DNA of 64,000 nt from Pipra filicauda (lineage: Eukaryota; Chordata; Aves; Passeriformes; Pipridae), in assembly GCF_003945595.2 (NCBI RefSeq), contig NW_024104428.1, forward strand, positions 644,106 to 708,105, written 5' to 3'. Position 1 is the stretch's first letter. Each line of letters opens with the position of its first letter. The notes below the pieces were generated by a model that ran no database searches, was not told where the DNA came from, and was given only the letters and a program-made list of their open reading frames with translations. Below, one piece after another: positions 50,290 through 63,529 of this stretch. The translations under genes were made by a program, and so were the position numbers.

Positions 50290-50480
50290 GCAGAAGGTAA
50301 TGAGACCTGCACCGCATTCCTGGTGCTGCCATATACACCAGCTCCTTGAGCTACAGCAAGAGAAGTGATGGATTTGTGCCTCAGTTTCTGCAGCTGTAAA
50401 ATGGAAATACGATGACGTTTTACTTCGGATATGACTTGGATGTGCTTTGAAACCCTTTGTGACAGTCAGAAGATACATGC
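50290..50480 (+). mobile_element. MIR-like / CORE-SINE relic
   Basis: The central part has GTGCCTCAGTTTCTGCAGCT then GTAAAATGGAAAT, nearly the MIR core phrase. Further 3', GTGCTTTGAAACCCTTTGTG fits the GCGCTTTGA part of the tail. These old SINEs predate the bird-mammal split and are sparse in birds. Confidence 0.6.
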
Positions 50481-51059
50481 ATCCTTATTCCTATTTGTTA
50501 CTTTCCGTAGGCGAGGAGTTACTGTCCTCTACAGACCTATGCTGATGATCTCTATACTGGAGAACCAAATCAGGAAGTACAGTCGCCCACTCATGTAGCA
50601 AACAGATAAGTAATAAAGCAGCACACTTGCCAACTCCTAAGGAGGTGGTTTCTTAAAAAGACATAGGAAGCTTTCATGTTTTGATGCTGACTAATTTCAG
50701 AAAGTTCCCGTTTCACTCTCTTGATCTTAAACTTCTTCAAAAAATATGTTTACCTGCTCTTCTGAAGTGTATTCTGCTGGGGAGGGTCAAACTGGCTAGA
50801 TTAAAGGTGACAGTGCTGGAAGAGAAGAGGACACTTTATCATCTCCTCCAGTTGCTCCTGGTGACCATAGTGGTACCTTTCAGGTCTCACCCCAACAAGG
50901 AGAGGACACTGCAGCCAGCAGTGGCCATCTGAAACTCTGCCTTCTGCTTCGGGGTGCAGCACATCCCGGGGTGCACGGCACCACCTCCTGCAAAATCTGA
51001 GCAGAATGTGCAGCCTAATCACCACCACCCAGCAGCCAAACTCACCCCTGCAATCCACT

Positions 51060-51560
51060 GATCGCAAATGCAGATTAACTTACTTGTATTTGTCTGATGG
51101 TGTAATTGCCAGACTGCACATTCAAATGAGTATTTGTTTAACTGTGTGATACACAGATAGAGCTTATGCACTTGAGGCCAAATTTACCCCTGTTGTAATT
51201 TCCCTAACTCCAGTAGCAATTACTCAAAGGACTAATTTGGCCCACAGTGTTTCCTAGTATATGTGATTCATCATTTCTTTCCTATAACAAAGAATAATAC
51301 ACTGTTTCAATCAGTGGTGATATCCTGGCCTCCTTGAGGCTGCCGGACTCCCTGTTTAATCAGACATAAAACAAATCACTTGCAGAGGCAGAGGCGTACA
51401 AGCATGCTTTAATTACAATATTGTAACACCAATTAGAGATCTATCTAATCGAGAACTCAGTACTTCCTACTCGAGTATTACTCCCATGTTGGGATAATTA
51501 CTGCTAATTAAGCTTGGAACTAATTAGGCCAAATGATCTCATTTATACCAACATAGATGA
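51060..51560. promoter_or_regulatory. AT-rich block with many TAAT/ATTA cores, possible conserved enhancer
   Basis: Many homeodomain-type cores sit close together, e.g. CTTTAATTACAAT, CCAATTAGAG, GATAATTACTGCTAATTAAG and GAACTAATTAGGCC between 51408 and 51533. The part 51175-51250 (TTTACCCCTGTTGTAATTTC) instead resembles old amniote repeat sequence. Function is inferred from motif density only. Confidence 0.3.
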
Positions 51561-54154
51561 CTTCTAGGAGTTCACACACCAAAAAAAAAAAAATCCAAGG
51601 GTGATTTTATCATTCCTGGACTCATCTGCACTTCACTTTTGAAATGGACTGTCCCTTCCCAATGCATAATCCCTGCTAGAACTGAAGTCCCAGATCTCAG
51701 ATGATCTCACACTCTTCCAAGGCAGAGAAACGCTCTCTGAAGGTGTTTCACTGGGTTGGCCCAAATCACCTTCTACTCCAATCCACACAGAGTCATGTCC
51801 CATCACGGCCTGGTTCATTCCAAACCCACAGGCTGCACTCACACCGTTATGGTCACAGCTCTCAGTGCACTTAGCACTACCCACACTGCCGTGACTGCTG
51901 CACAGAATAAGGTTTGCTGTAGAGTGCTGTGCAGTGTTAAGGCAATAACTGTAAAAAAAACCCCAAACAACTCTTAAACATGCAGACAGCCACATGTACT
52001 TGTTGAATGATCTGCATCAATGCTGTGTATAATTAGAAATGGCATCCCAACGCCATTCGGTAACGGTGGCCCAGCTGTGCTGTATGGGATGGCTGAGGGC
52101 AGGGGCTGACTCCAGCTGATGGAGCTCCTTGCAAAGCCCGTCTGTGCTACAAGGCTCCTCGTGCTCACAGTCTGACTGCATCTAACAAAGTTGGCTTCAC
52201 ACTGCAGGCAGAAAAATAAAGGACAGCCCGTGAAGCTCTGTTTATGTTGCAGCTTCTCCTCCTCCCCTCCAACCCCAAAATTCTGAACCAGCTCAGCAAT
52301 GAGATTCTCAGGTTGAAGAGACACCAAGGCAGCTTCCATTTAGACCTGCTCTTAGCTTATGGAAAGAGTCACAAGCAGTAAGTAGGGTGTTCCCCACCTA
52401 ATGGTTGAACAGAGTGGGGTAAAACAAACCTGAAAAACAAAACCTTTGCATTTTTGTCTGGGTATTTGGGGGACTGTGAGTTAGCTTCTCACCCAAAGAT
52501 GGTTTGCACCAGTGGCATGATTTCCTCCCTGCAGCATTTGCCACTTTCAGATTCCTGGATGAGTGAAAGAATGCCATCTACCAAAATACCTGTCCCACCT
52601 CTCAAAGGGACTGGACATCTTTCAAATGCAAGGAAGGGCTAGTACCCAAGAACTGGCTGGGAGCACCCATCCTGGCACATAGCTGTCTGTGCTACAAAAT
52701 TCACAAACCTACGTGGTCTCCTGTCCCTGGGTGGTCAGAGCACCTCAGCACCTCTGCTTTGCCTGTCCCATCTGCAGAGGCTGCAAACCAGTGGGTCTGT
52801 GCTATCAGACAACACAGGTAAGTCAAGAAGGGTTCAGTCACACTCACTGCACAGGCCACTTCTCTCTGCACAACCCTTCTTCCAACTCCTGCCTCAAATT
52901 CAAGCCTTCCGGGACCGGCTTCGAGGTGCAGCATGTAGTAAAACCTGCTTTCCCTTTACTTCTGGCTTTCTCTCACCAGCTGCTTTTATTACTCCTAAAG
53001 CTTCCTCCTAAACACTTCTTTTTCTCACGCTTCCTTGTACTTCAGGCTGGAATCCTGAAGCTGCTGAACTCAGGAATTCACCATTGTCTCCAGGTCTTCT
53101 TCCAGCTTGCCCCTTTATCCTCACAGCAATCATTGTTCCCTGGTGAGTCACAGACACCCCCCCCTTCTCCCCTCCAAATGCCTCCTGAACAATCTTCTCT
53201 TTTCCAAAGCCTGTCAAAACTGAGCCCAGCAGGATTCCCTACACCAACCTGACCTGGTTACAATACCTCCTGGAACTGATCCTCCAGCTGTCTGTGAAAT
53301 TTCTGTAGAAGTGCCATTACTTTATGCAGTACCATTAGCAAAAGACTAATAAATAATGCACAGGAATAACACAATCCCCAATAAACAATGTACTGCTTCT
53401 TCTCCTATTTTCTTAAGTGAGCAACATGGATCCTAAATCTGATCTCCCCCCTCCAGTTGTTACCCAATGCTTTTCTCAGCTACCAAACTCTCTCTTCCCT
53501 CCCCTAGCAAGCCTGTCATTCCTTTCTTCCCAGCTGCCAGGGCCTTCCTTGCTACCTCCTCCAGCCCAAATACACCAGCAGACGTGAATGCAAGCGTCCA
53601 TACAACACAAATGCAAACACCCGGACACATATCAGGTTGCATGCTGAAAATGCACATTTTCATACGCTGCAATAGCACATGGAAACGTGCACGGCTCACC
53701 GAGTATCATATTTATTTGGGTATCTGCTGGAACCCCTCTAGGAAAAGGTGAGTTGGAGGAGATCTTCTGATGAAAACAAAATTGCTGAATCCAAAGTCTG
53801 GGCAAGACAGTGGTAGATATATGATCAGGACGGTGTTGGGCAGAAGAACACATTGGGCCCAGGGGGCCTCTGAATGGCATCTTTAGCATTAAAAGGGAGG
53901 AATTCAGGAGCTTTAGATCAGAAGTGCATCCCAGACAGGCATTAGACTCTACTAAATAAGGTGCCTTACACCGACAGAGTGCCAGAAACCTCCTAACATC
54001 CTCCCCATGGTCTGCACACAGGCAGAGGGCAGAAGCCAAGCAGACAAGCTCTCTGTGTCAAGCTCCCTATGTAAGAGAGCAGGGAAGGGAAGCAACATCC
54101 TGGTGAAGGAACATCAAGTCACAGCCACTACAGAAAGCACCATGAATGCTCTAA
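51561..54154. other. Upstream non-coding region, no gene recognised
   Basis: ORFs of up to 187 codons (52689-53252, + strand) show no family resemblance and no splice context. They are Ser/Pro/Leu-rich, as expected from pyrimidine-rich DNA. Confidence 0.5.
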
Positions 54155-54265
54155 TCTGGGACTGCAGTAAGTCCTTCAGGACAGGGACCGTCTCTTTCCA
54201 GGGTCTGGACAGCAGGACTCCAGCCCCGTATCAACACTTCAGCATGCAGTGTACAAATATTTACT
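54155..54265 (+). mobile_element. Possible LINE 3' UTR remnant (CR1/L3-like)
   Basis: The run GACTGCAGTAAGTCCTTCAG followed by GACAGGGACCGTCTCTTTCC resembles the common amniote LINE 3' UTR phrase GACTGTAAGCTCCTTGGGGC plus AGGGACTGTC. A TGTACAAATATTTA tail follows. It is short and diverged. Confidence 0.4.
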
Positions 54266-57200
54266 GTCACCAGAGGCCTGCAGAGAGAGGCTGTCTCAGA
54301 TGGACCTCCCCAGGGGCATCTGCAGGGATGATGGAGGTCTGAGTCAGTGACCTAAGACCCAGACCTGGGGAGCTCTCTGTGAGTCACAGTGCAGCATGTT
54401 CCTTCCAGACAGGTTCCCTCAGTTATTTTCAAACACTCACTGATATGGGGGTTTTAACATTTATTTTTTTTTCCAGAGAAAATTCCATACTTCTATCCAG
54501 GGTGCCTCTGCCTACGTGCAGAGGTCCAGTTGGTGGCCAGCCCTGCATGGCCCTAAATGGTCAACACTATGTGAAAACAAGAGGCAGAAAAGCGCAAAGA
54601 AACACACATGGACCAGAAATAATCAAACTCTCATTCTCCCAGAGCACTAGCCATGGGAAAACATGCAGGGTCCCAGCAGCAAGATGGCAGGAGTGTGGGG
54701 ATGTTGGCCCTGTCCCCTCACATCCTGAATATCTGGACTGGTACCAGCTCCATTTCCAAAAGGACAGCAAAGGGGCTGCTGCTTATTGCAGGCAGCTGCC
54801 AGGTTTGTATCCTCAACCCTCCCAAGAGCCCTGGCTCAGGCTCTTGTTGCGTAAGGCAGGGACACATCCCTAAGTCTGAGGTTTAGAAACAAGATGTATG
54901 TATTTGTTATTATTTTCAGTTATCTGAGTGCGGTAAAGGTCAGAACACTTATCTTCTGGGGTTGGTTCCTGCTCCCACTCATGTGGTTCAAAACCAATTG
55001 AATGATTTTCTGCATACTTCCCAGACAGAAAAAAATCCAGGGGGAATGAAACCTGATACAGGGCATTTTCTAAAGAGGATCTGTGGGAAAAAAAGGATCC
55101 ACCGCAATGGGAGGAAGGGCTTGTGGGCATTCCTGGGTACCTCCTCCCCAGTCCCTGTTACACACAATGAAACATGAATAAAGATGACTGGGGAGGCCAC
55201 AGCTTTTTACCTAAGTTTTAGCCTAAGCTGATCTCAAGGACTGGAGTGGACAGTATCACCTACGTGATAATCCCAGAGCTGCATTTTGGGTGACAAGATT
55301 CAAGGACACAGCTGCACGTCCTGTGCCCTCTGCACGGGCTGCTCCATAATCTCCAAGATTAATTTATGCAAAATATGGGAAGATGTGCTTTTTCCTTTTG
55401 CAGTGAATGACTTCATTAACCTTTCAGGAGCTTGCCAATAGTGAAGTAGAAGCAATGGGAAAATCACACTTCTGGGAAAAGGGGACTTCTGCCACTGTAG
55501 CTAACAGCACACAGCTGGGAGAGGCCAAAGGATGGACCCTGATTTAGGAATCTGCCTTCCCCCTCTGCCCTCCCTGATACCCTCCAGTCTCTGCCCTGCT
55601 CTTGAAATAGTCCTTCTCCCCTGGCTGCTGACAACTCACACATGACCAGAGAGACAAGGAAGCCAGATGGGAAGGCAAACGAAGCAGAGGGTTTTAGACA
55701 GTCTGGAGAGAGACCTAGCCCAGAGGCAGAGCAGGAGGCAAAAAGCAGGTAAAACAGGTGAAGCAGGTATGGAGAGGGAGAGAAACGGCTGTGGGAAAAA
55801 TGGGAAAAGGTGTACGGCACCTTGCATGGAGCACAAGGGATACCATCTCAGCACGCCAAGGAAGGGTCAGTCTGTTGCAGAGACAGAAGGGAGAAATCAG
55901 GAACTGTCTGGTCAGGAGAGCTGAGGCTCATGACTTTAATGAGCCTGGGATTGAGCGATGCCTGGTAGGGGCAAACGTGGAAGGAACAGAGCTAAACTCC
56001 ACTGGAGGTCAGAGAGTCACTATGCCCTGTCCTGTAGGACACTTGATGAACTTCAGCATGCGGCCATCTGCGTGACCTCTTTGTTGCCTTGCTGCCAGGA
56101 ACACCTGAGGAGCCTTGATTGGGCTGTCTCTCCAATCAGCCTAGATGCAGCCACCTCTCCCTGCCCAGAGGAATGATCTTCTCCATGCCACATGTCCGCA
56201 TTGTGGGAAGGGAACAGACGCCGTGAAGGGACACAAAAAAACCCCACCTTTCAGTTGTCACTGTTGGCCACGATCCTTGCAGCCAAAATCCTGTCCCTGA
56301 AGAGAGGTGGTTAAATACACTCCATCCACTCTGGCTGACTTGGATGAAACTCTATCCCACGTCAGACAGTGGGATAGCCTCTTCATGGGATCAGGTGGCT
56401 CTCTAGGCAGATGAGAGAGGGGTTCTCCCTAACACAGTGACCCTGCAACAGCAACTCTTCCCCTGCCAAGCACAGGTCTCCCAGGAACACAGCACAGCTG
56501 TCCTGACCTGCTGGGCACTGGCTTGCGGGCTCAGTGCAACTCTCCAACAAGATGCAAAGGCCTCTCCAAACCTTTGGTGCTAGTCTTCTCCTTCCTCCAC
56601 CATGGCTTTCCCTGAACTCAGCTGGAAGTGACACAGTGGGACGTCACCCTCCTCTCAACAACCACAGATATCACCACGCAGGCAGGCACAACACAATCCA
56701 TGTTTTCAGGACAGAGTGTATAAAGCCACGGGGAAATTGGGAGAATGGGACTAGGACAATGGGCCAGGACCAGAATAAGTCGCAAGGTCATGTCCACGGA
56801 GGTGAGGTGACGTCAGGAGACAAAATCTGAGACTACAGACTTCATCAAGCTTCCAGGCAGAAATGAAGTACTCAGACATTAAAGTGACAACCGTGCTGTA
56901 GCTCCCAACGAGGCTCGAGGCGGCTCCATCCGAAGCCGGCGGCACACAGGGCACACAGGCGGGGGAGTCTCACCTTGCTGCTCGGAGGGCAGGCTCCACC
57001 CCGCCTGGCAGCGGGGGGCTGTCCGGCTGATCCCACGCCCTGTCCTTCTCCCTCGGGCCACGGCCAGCCAGCCCGGCCGCAGGGACACGCAGCCGGGGAC
57101 AATAAAAAGGGGAGAGACCCGCTAAGGGAGGAATTTGGAGGATAAACCAGAGAGAGAGTGTGCGGCGCATGAATAGTGGGGGAGGGTAGGAGATACAGGG

Positions 57201-57343
57201 TGAGAGAAGAAAATGACATGAACAGAAGGAAGAGAGCTGCAAATAGAAGGGGATATGGAAACAGCAGAGAGAGACAGATTGCAAGAGCGGTGGAAGTAGA
57301 GGAGACCTAGAGGGACAGAATATAATAATAACTCTTAAAATGA
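54266..57343. other. Upstream non-coding region, no gene recognised
   Basis: ORFs such as 54379-54873 (+) and 56970-57476 (-) are not recognisable. The latter is mostly the complement of the purine-rich tract. Nothing else seen. Confidence 0.5.
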
Positions 57344-57416
57344 GAGGAAAAGGGGAAAGAGGAGAGTGAAGAAAGGGGAAAAGGGAGAAGGGAGAGGGAA
57401 GAGAGGAGAGGAGGGA
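57344..57416. repeat. Homopurine tract
   Basis: 73 bases of A/G on the + strand with one interruption (T at 57367); 57368-57416 is an unbroken purine run of 49. The wider stretch 57180-57420 is also purine-rich. Confidence 0.9.
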
Positions 57417-57499
57417 TTTATGGTTTCCTGGAGAAGGAAGACAAATGCCTTGCATGTTTTTCTCCTTAGTTTTCAAAGGTTTTGTGGAAGCAGTGTGAA

Positions 57500-57565
57500 G
57501 GTTGTCATCCTCATTTTAAGAAGGAAGGAACTAAGGCACAGAGACTGAGAGAGACAGTGAATGAA
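57500..57565 (-). mobile_element. MIR-like SINE relic, reverse orientation
   Basis: ATCCTCATTTTAAGAAGGAA then CTAAGGCACAGAGACTGAG is the reversed MIR core (CCCATTTTACAGATGAGGAA, CTGAGGCACAGAGAGG). It lies just beyond a homopurine tract, which could blur the match. Confidence 0.5.
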
Positions 57566-58704
57566 TGAGTGAGGTGGTATAAAGAAGCTTAGCTCCCTGA
57601 TTTAAGTCTTCCATCAAAGATACAGGTGAAGAACAGTCTAGACTTTCTTCTCCTGAGCACACCAGAGAGAATCCACTACCCAAACATGGTAGAAAGACAG
57701 CCTGCTAGAAGAACAAGAGATAACCCAAAGCAACATGAGAAAAAGAGGAGTACCTGCTCTTTTTTGACATCATCACCAATGTCTCTGGAGATCTGGGTTT
57801 AGAGGTGTTCAAAGTAAATTAACCTAGAACACACCAAAACAAGCACTGTCTGAGTGCTTATGTGGAGAACTGCCCGCAGGGAGAAGATGTTGCAGGGTGG
57901 GTTCAGGTACTTGCCACCCCTACCAGCTCAGATCCAGCTGTAAAGAAAATGGAAGGGGGGTGCGTGGGAGGCTGCACAACGGGGGCTCCGCTCCTGCAAT
58001 GCTCACTAATGTCTTTCACTTGCAGCTTTTTTTTTTTTTTAGGTGTCTAATATTTACCTAGTTCAATTTGTACCACCTTTATGTTTCAAATGCCACTACG
58101 AAAAACAAGCTTTTTGTGCATACAAACAAACACCAAGACCCCAACAGCACGTACACCAAGCCAAACATAGTTTGTAAGAGCCCTGAATAAACCAAATACC
58201 TGGTGCCTGCTTGAACTCACACATACACCTGGGCAAACAAGAGCTTCCCAGTTACTCACTGCACACAGGAACCCAAAGGATCCAGTATTTTCCTAATCTC
58301 AGACAACACTACTTTATGGCTTGCTAGCACAGGAATTGTCTAGGATTCCCTCATCAATGAGTGACGAAGGTCTCTCTGCTATAAACTGATGTTAATGGCA
58401 GGTTGTGTACCTTGTTTGTTTATTGCCAAGGAGGAATGTTTGTCATGGCTGTCAAGTTTATAAAAATATTTCCATGATTTCAGACAGCTTGGCATTTTTA
58501 CATGCAGCTGAGAGAGTGGATGAATGTACAGATGAAAAATTGAAGAAACATTACCGAGAGAGGGAAAAGAATATTTCCTAGCACCACCAAGGCTGCTTAG
58601 AAAGGCCAGGAAGGTCAGAGACATTTCTGAATAAAATGCATTTTTTTCCCCGCCGGGAGGTTTCTGAAGAGCTGGCAATAATTAAGCATTACAACACCTT
58701 TCTG

Positions 58705-58835
58705 TAGCAGATAACTCAGCCGAGGCCATCTGAGGTTAAAGGACTCGCCCGTGATCACACAACGCGAATCAGCGGCAGAGAGGAGAATTAAACCCAACAG
58801 GCTTAGCTTCCATGACCCAAGTCCCACACACCTGG
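58705..58835 (-). mobile_element. MIR-like SINE relic, reverse orientation
   Basis: GAGGTTAAAGGACTCGCCCG then GATCACACAACGCGAATCAG and CGGCAGAGAGGAGAATTAAA fit the reversed MIR segment (GAGGTTAAGTGACTTGCCCA, GTCACACAGCTAG, GGCAGAG) well, in the right order and spacing. It is the clearest of the three relics. Confidence 0.65.
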
Positions 58836-61800
58836 CTGACGTCCAGACCGCAGGACGGGAGCTGCACCAGCTGTGGGCCTGACTGTCAGGTACAGGTCTT
58901 CCAAGACAGTCTAGCGACTGGGCACGGAGCTGGGCGACAGGCACCCACCCCAACTTCAGACGGCAATTGTGAAAACAAGCGACAGAAGGCTGGGAAGCAG
59001 TGCCTGGTTACCAGCCATGGTGCCAAGTGGATTAAATATACATCGGTAGATTCGATTACAAAGAGCAGCACGCAAGAGGGAAGTGACTGCAGTCAAGGAC
59101 CCAGGACGGCGAGAAACAACCCCAAAATAAAAAAATCAAATCACGGCCTTCAGTAAGAAGAAATCCACGCTTCCGGAGCTTGCGGAGAAGGTTCAGCCTT
59201 CAGTCTCCAGGGCGACTGTCCCAGGCCACCCCGGAGGCTGCAAGTGTGCAGTGACACCCAAGCCCCAAGGGCTAGTGAGAAGCCTGCAGGACTCAGGTTT
59301 AGTGGGCTGAGAGAGATCCATATCACCTAATGCTGAGCAGCCCTTTGTTATCACTGTCACCAGAGAAGCTGGAGAGTGAAGTGGCAGAGAAAGTGAGCTA
59401 TTCTCCCGTGTCCCCCCCAGCTGCCCCTGCCTTGCCAGGGCAGGGCTGAGACACATCCACTGAGTGAGGAAGAGGAGGAAGAAACAGGAAGAAACCCCTG
59501 TTTCACACTTCAGGGGTTTGTGCAGCTCAGGGCTGGAATATCCAAAGACACCCTTCCCAGTGTTGATATTTAGCCCTGCATCCACCTGTGCCCAAACGCA
59601 TGGTCTGTTTGGGGGGGCTCTGAAAGTACTGGAGTACTGAAAGTACTGGTAAGGCCATGTCCTGACACCATTGACCAACTAAATGGTTCAATACTCATCT
59701 GTAGGGGGAACAGAAGGTCACCTCTTTGCTCTCCTTCTTTGCCCATGCGTTTCCCCAGGATTTCAAAGAGTTATGGAATTTTCATTGCAACCCCCTGACC
59801 AACTCCACCCTGTGCTTATCACGACACACGCACTACCACGACAACTAGTAATGATTTAATTTCCCCCTTCTTGGAACAAAAATAGAAAGGATAATCATTC
59901 AGCACTCCAGACACACAGCTGCCACCTGAAAAACGCAGGTGAACACAGCTAAATGGAAAGGCAAGTACAACATCAGGCCATTTTTTGTACCTGGAGAACG
60001 AGACCAGCAGTATTTTGCATGCAAGATTACAGGTCCGTGTGTAGTTGCATTTTCACATTCCATTACTGCAATTGCACACAGCCAGTTACGTGCCTTAGCA
60101 GCAGCTTACAAAAGCAATTGCTGCTAAACATACAAAATCCAGCCCCCAGATGCACACGCGCAAGACTGGAAAACTGGTCCTTATTTTCTGCCACAGAAAA
60201 GACGTGTGTATTTGCTGGCTGCGCCTGCTCCCTGTGCAAACACCACACCAGCATTATTCCCCTGGACTCACATTTATATGTTGATCCGCACACTCACTCG
60301 GGCTTTGCAATAACCTAAAATGTATGCAGCATTTTGCAATTAGAAGCATCCCAAAAATGCAAAAAAGGCCCCAGTTTTTTTGCATAAAAAAATTCTTCTC
60401 CCAGCAAGCAACTGTAACCACCTCTCCAGCCAGAATGTGCTGCCTGTTTAAAGCTCCCAGAGAAACACAGCGCTTACCCTTTAAGACAGTAAGAGATGAA
60501 TACTTTTTTTCATTTAAACTATAGGGAGTTTTACCTAGATAGACTGCAATTTCCTGAGCTCAAATCTGGCAAAGTGCCCAGGGCTAAGACCACTCCCCCT
60601 TCTTCTTTTGGCAAAAATTTACCATGGCGTCTTTAGTAGTCAGAAGTAGTTTTTAGGCTCTTGTTTTCACAAAAGATGCTGAGGAAAAATCCAGTTGTAA
60701 GCAAGACCTGGTACTGCAGAACTTCTTCTAAGAACTAGACTAATGGGCGACATCTGAAGCTTTCTATCCCCAAATACCCTACCAAGGGATGGTTCAGTTC
60801 TGAGTCACAGGGAAGTGGACTGAATCACAAACAGCCATTCCTGCAAACTGGTCTCACACTCCCCCTCCTCCCCCCTCCCAAGTTTACAATCCAAGAAGTG
60901 ACCAGGTTGAGGTTAGCTTGGGAAAGCTGATGAGATCAGAGTCTGGGGAGACACAGCCCCAGACAGCCTCAAGTTTTTGTTCACCGGCTCCTTGTTTTGC
61001 GTGGAGACACGGACGGCAGTTGTTACACCAGGTTTACCATATGTTTATAATATTGTTGTTATGGGAATACATGTACAGCCCATGTCACTGGCAAGTTCCA
61101 CTGTTTTCTGCTGGAAGGACAAAACACAATCCACTGTCCAACAGAGCACCGAGTGTGCGCATACTTCCAGCAAAATTTATCGTGGCATGAGTCACGCTCA
61201 GCGCAAAACCACACGCTTTGTTCGTGGGATGGTGTGCGAGCCCGCCGGAGTGTCTGCACAGGAGCACAGACGTACCCAACCCATCCCGTGTGCTGCTCCT
61301 TTCCAGGGAGCTGGGCAGGCGTAACCCCCACCAAAGATTTCAGCAGGAAGATCAAGCTGAGCCTTAAAGCAATTTGCCTCGGGCCGTCAAATCAGTGTCA
61401 GGATCTCGGGTTCTGTGAGACCTCCATGTCCGAGATGGCCATTTCTCAAACGGGACCAGCGAAGGATAAAAGCACATTAACTCAGTTAGGTGCGTAACTC
61501 TGTATCACACACAAAAATATTTGCTTCCCCATGTGTCCCAAAATGGTGTTTAGGGCAGTGAGTTTGCTTGTAGGACACAGGAATAACGTGTCTGTGTGTG
61601 TGAGACTGTTGTCAGAACTAAGGTGCCCGAGCTGCCTGCACCCTCAGGTGCAGGGCAGGGAGCACTGGTGGTGCTCACACCTCCAGAGGGTAGGAGCAAT
61701 GCCAGTGGCTCGAGTGGCTCTGCCACGCAGAAGCATTATTCAGTACTGAGGAGAAATCCTCTTTCCTGACAACCCCCTAGGATACTTGGGCTGAAGAAGT

Positions 61801-63529
61801 GAAATACGTTTTGTTTACTGCCGGCCCCACCAACTCCTGTGCTGCCACTGAAGACCTCAGAGGCGAGAGCAGCTGACTGGAGCAACCACCAGCTCAAAGG
61901 AAAACCGATTTACCCACTCAGCCTCCTTCTAGACATCAGCAAACAGCGCAAGAAATGGCCAACTCCCCTCCCCTCCTCCCCCCCCCCCGGCCCTGACACG
62001 TTGCCATTTTCTGTCCCCGTCTCCATGCAGCCAGTCACATCCCATGCCGTAGTTGAGAAGTGGCACGCAGGGTTTAATTGTGCGCACGTTCTCCGGGGAA
62101 GGGCGGCATGGGACGGCCACAAAGGAGCGGAGGCAGGAGGCCAAGGCTGGTTATTGGCCTCGAGTCATACTTGCTGAGCGGCGCGTTGAAGGATTTTAAA
62201 GCGTGTAGCTGATCAGATCAGCAGCTTGTCCTAGAAGGAGGAAAGTGACATAAAATATGCACAAGCCTTCCTTCTGTCCTGACAGCAGGTTGAGTTTTCA
62301 GATGATGTGGAAACAGCAGCCTGCTCTCCTCCCCCCAACATGGTCTCCTCTCACGCCTTTGCTGCAGCACTGCGGTCTTGTTCCCGACTCCAGAGACTCT
62401 GCTCCCTTCCCAGCCTTCACGCCGAGGCTCAGGCTCTGGCCAAGGGGCTCCACGCCACTGTTTTTATGCCCACTCAGCCCTTGGGCTTTCTTCTCAGCAT
62501 GCCAAGCAGGGGCTCATTAGTGTTCCCTGTTAAGCTTTTGTGGCTCAAGCCCATCCAGCGCCAAGCTGGAACAGAAAGGCCATCGAATCCCCAACCACAG
62601 GAGTGCAAAACTTCCCCGTGCTGCCAGCCCAGCTGGAATTCAAACAGGTGATCCTGGAGAAGAAAGGTGGAGCATGCACGTGTGTGATCTGCGTGTGTGG
62701 GAGCAGCGTGTGAGCTGTGTCTGCAACGAGCTGGTGCTGCTTCAGCTCCTTCTCAAAGAGAGCAACTGGGAGCACGTCTGACCCGAGATCCATCCTCTGC
62801 ATGTCTGTAACATTTTTGTGGTGTCACTTGTGCACGCAACACCTGTGGCATGTGCCTGCTCCGTCATGGGAACGCTGCCTTGGACAGGAAAACTAAAACA
62901 TGGCGCGCACACACACTGGTTTCCAGTTGTAGCAACCTCACGTTGCAACTCGCGCCATCGCAAAGTTGGCTATCAAACACCACCGCCACCGGGCTGATGG
63001 AATAAGCTCTTCTGTAAACTGAGGAAAACACTAGGATTGGGTCGTGTCTGTGCAGGAACCACGTTTACAACATGTGCACGTTCCCCCTCGGGAGGAAGGA
63101 TGTGCTACACAGGCAGGTGTGTTTGCTCAAACTTGCTGTTTCCACACGTGTGGAGGTGCTGGGCACGTGGAAGTATCCATGATGAAGCGTTTTTTCATCC
63201 CCACACTTATGTTCACAATTTCACATATTTTCTCCTTGCTATTGCCAGATTCCAGCAAAATTAACAGAAACTTACAAAGACAATTTAACAGAAGGCCCCT
63301 TTACCAGAGAAACCACCTATGGAAAAGTCAAACCACATGCTCTCTCCCCATCCCTCAGCTGCAATCCTTGCCCAAGTCGCGTACACCCCTGGAGCTGGCT
63401 ACAAAAATCTCTTCCCCCTACCAAATGCCCCAAACCCTGCCAGGTCAGAAAACTCAACCTCTGCCTTCTTCCATGCAGAAAAGTCCTGCTACATCACACT
63501 CAGCTGAGCTACCACACTCAGTCTTGCTC
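58836..63529. other. Upstream non-coding region, no gene recognised
   Basis: It contains a C run near 61978-61989 and a 17-base local duplication (TGAAAGTACTGG) near 59620-59650. No exon is supported. Confidence 0.5.
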
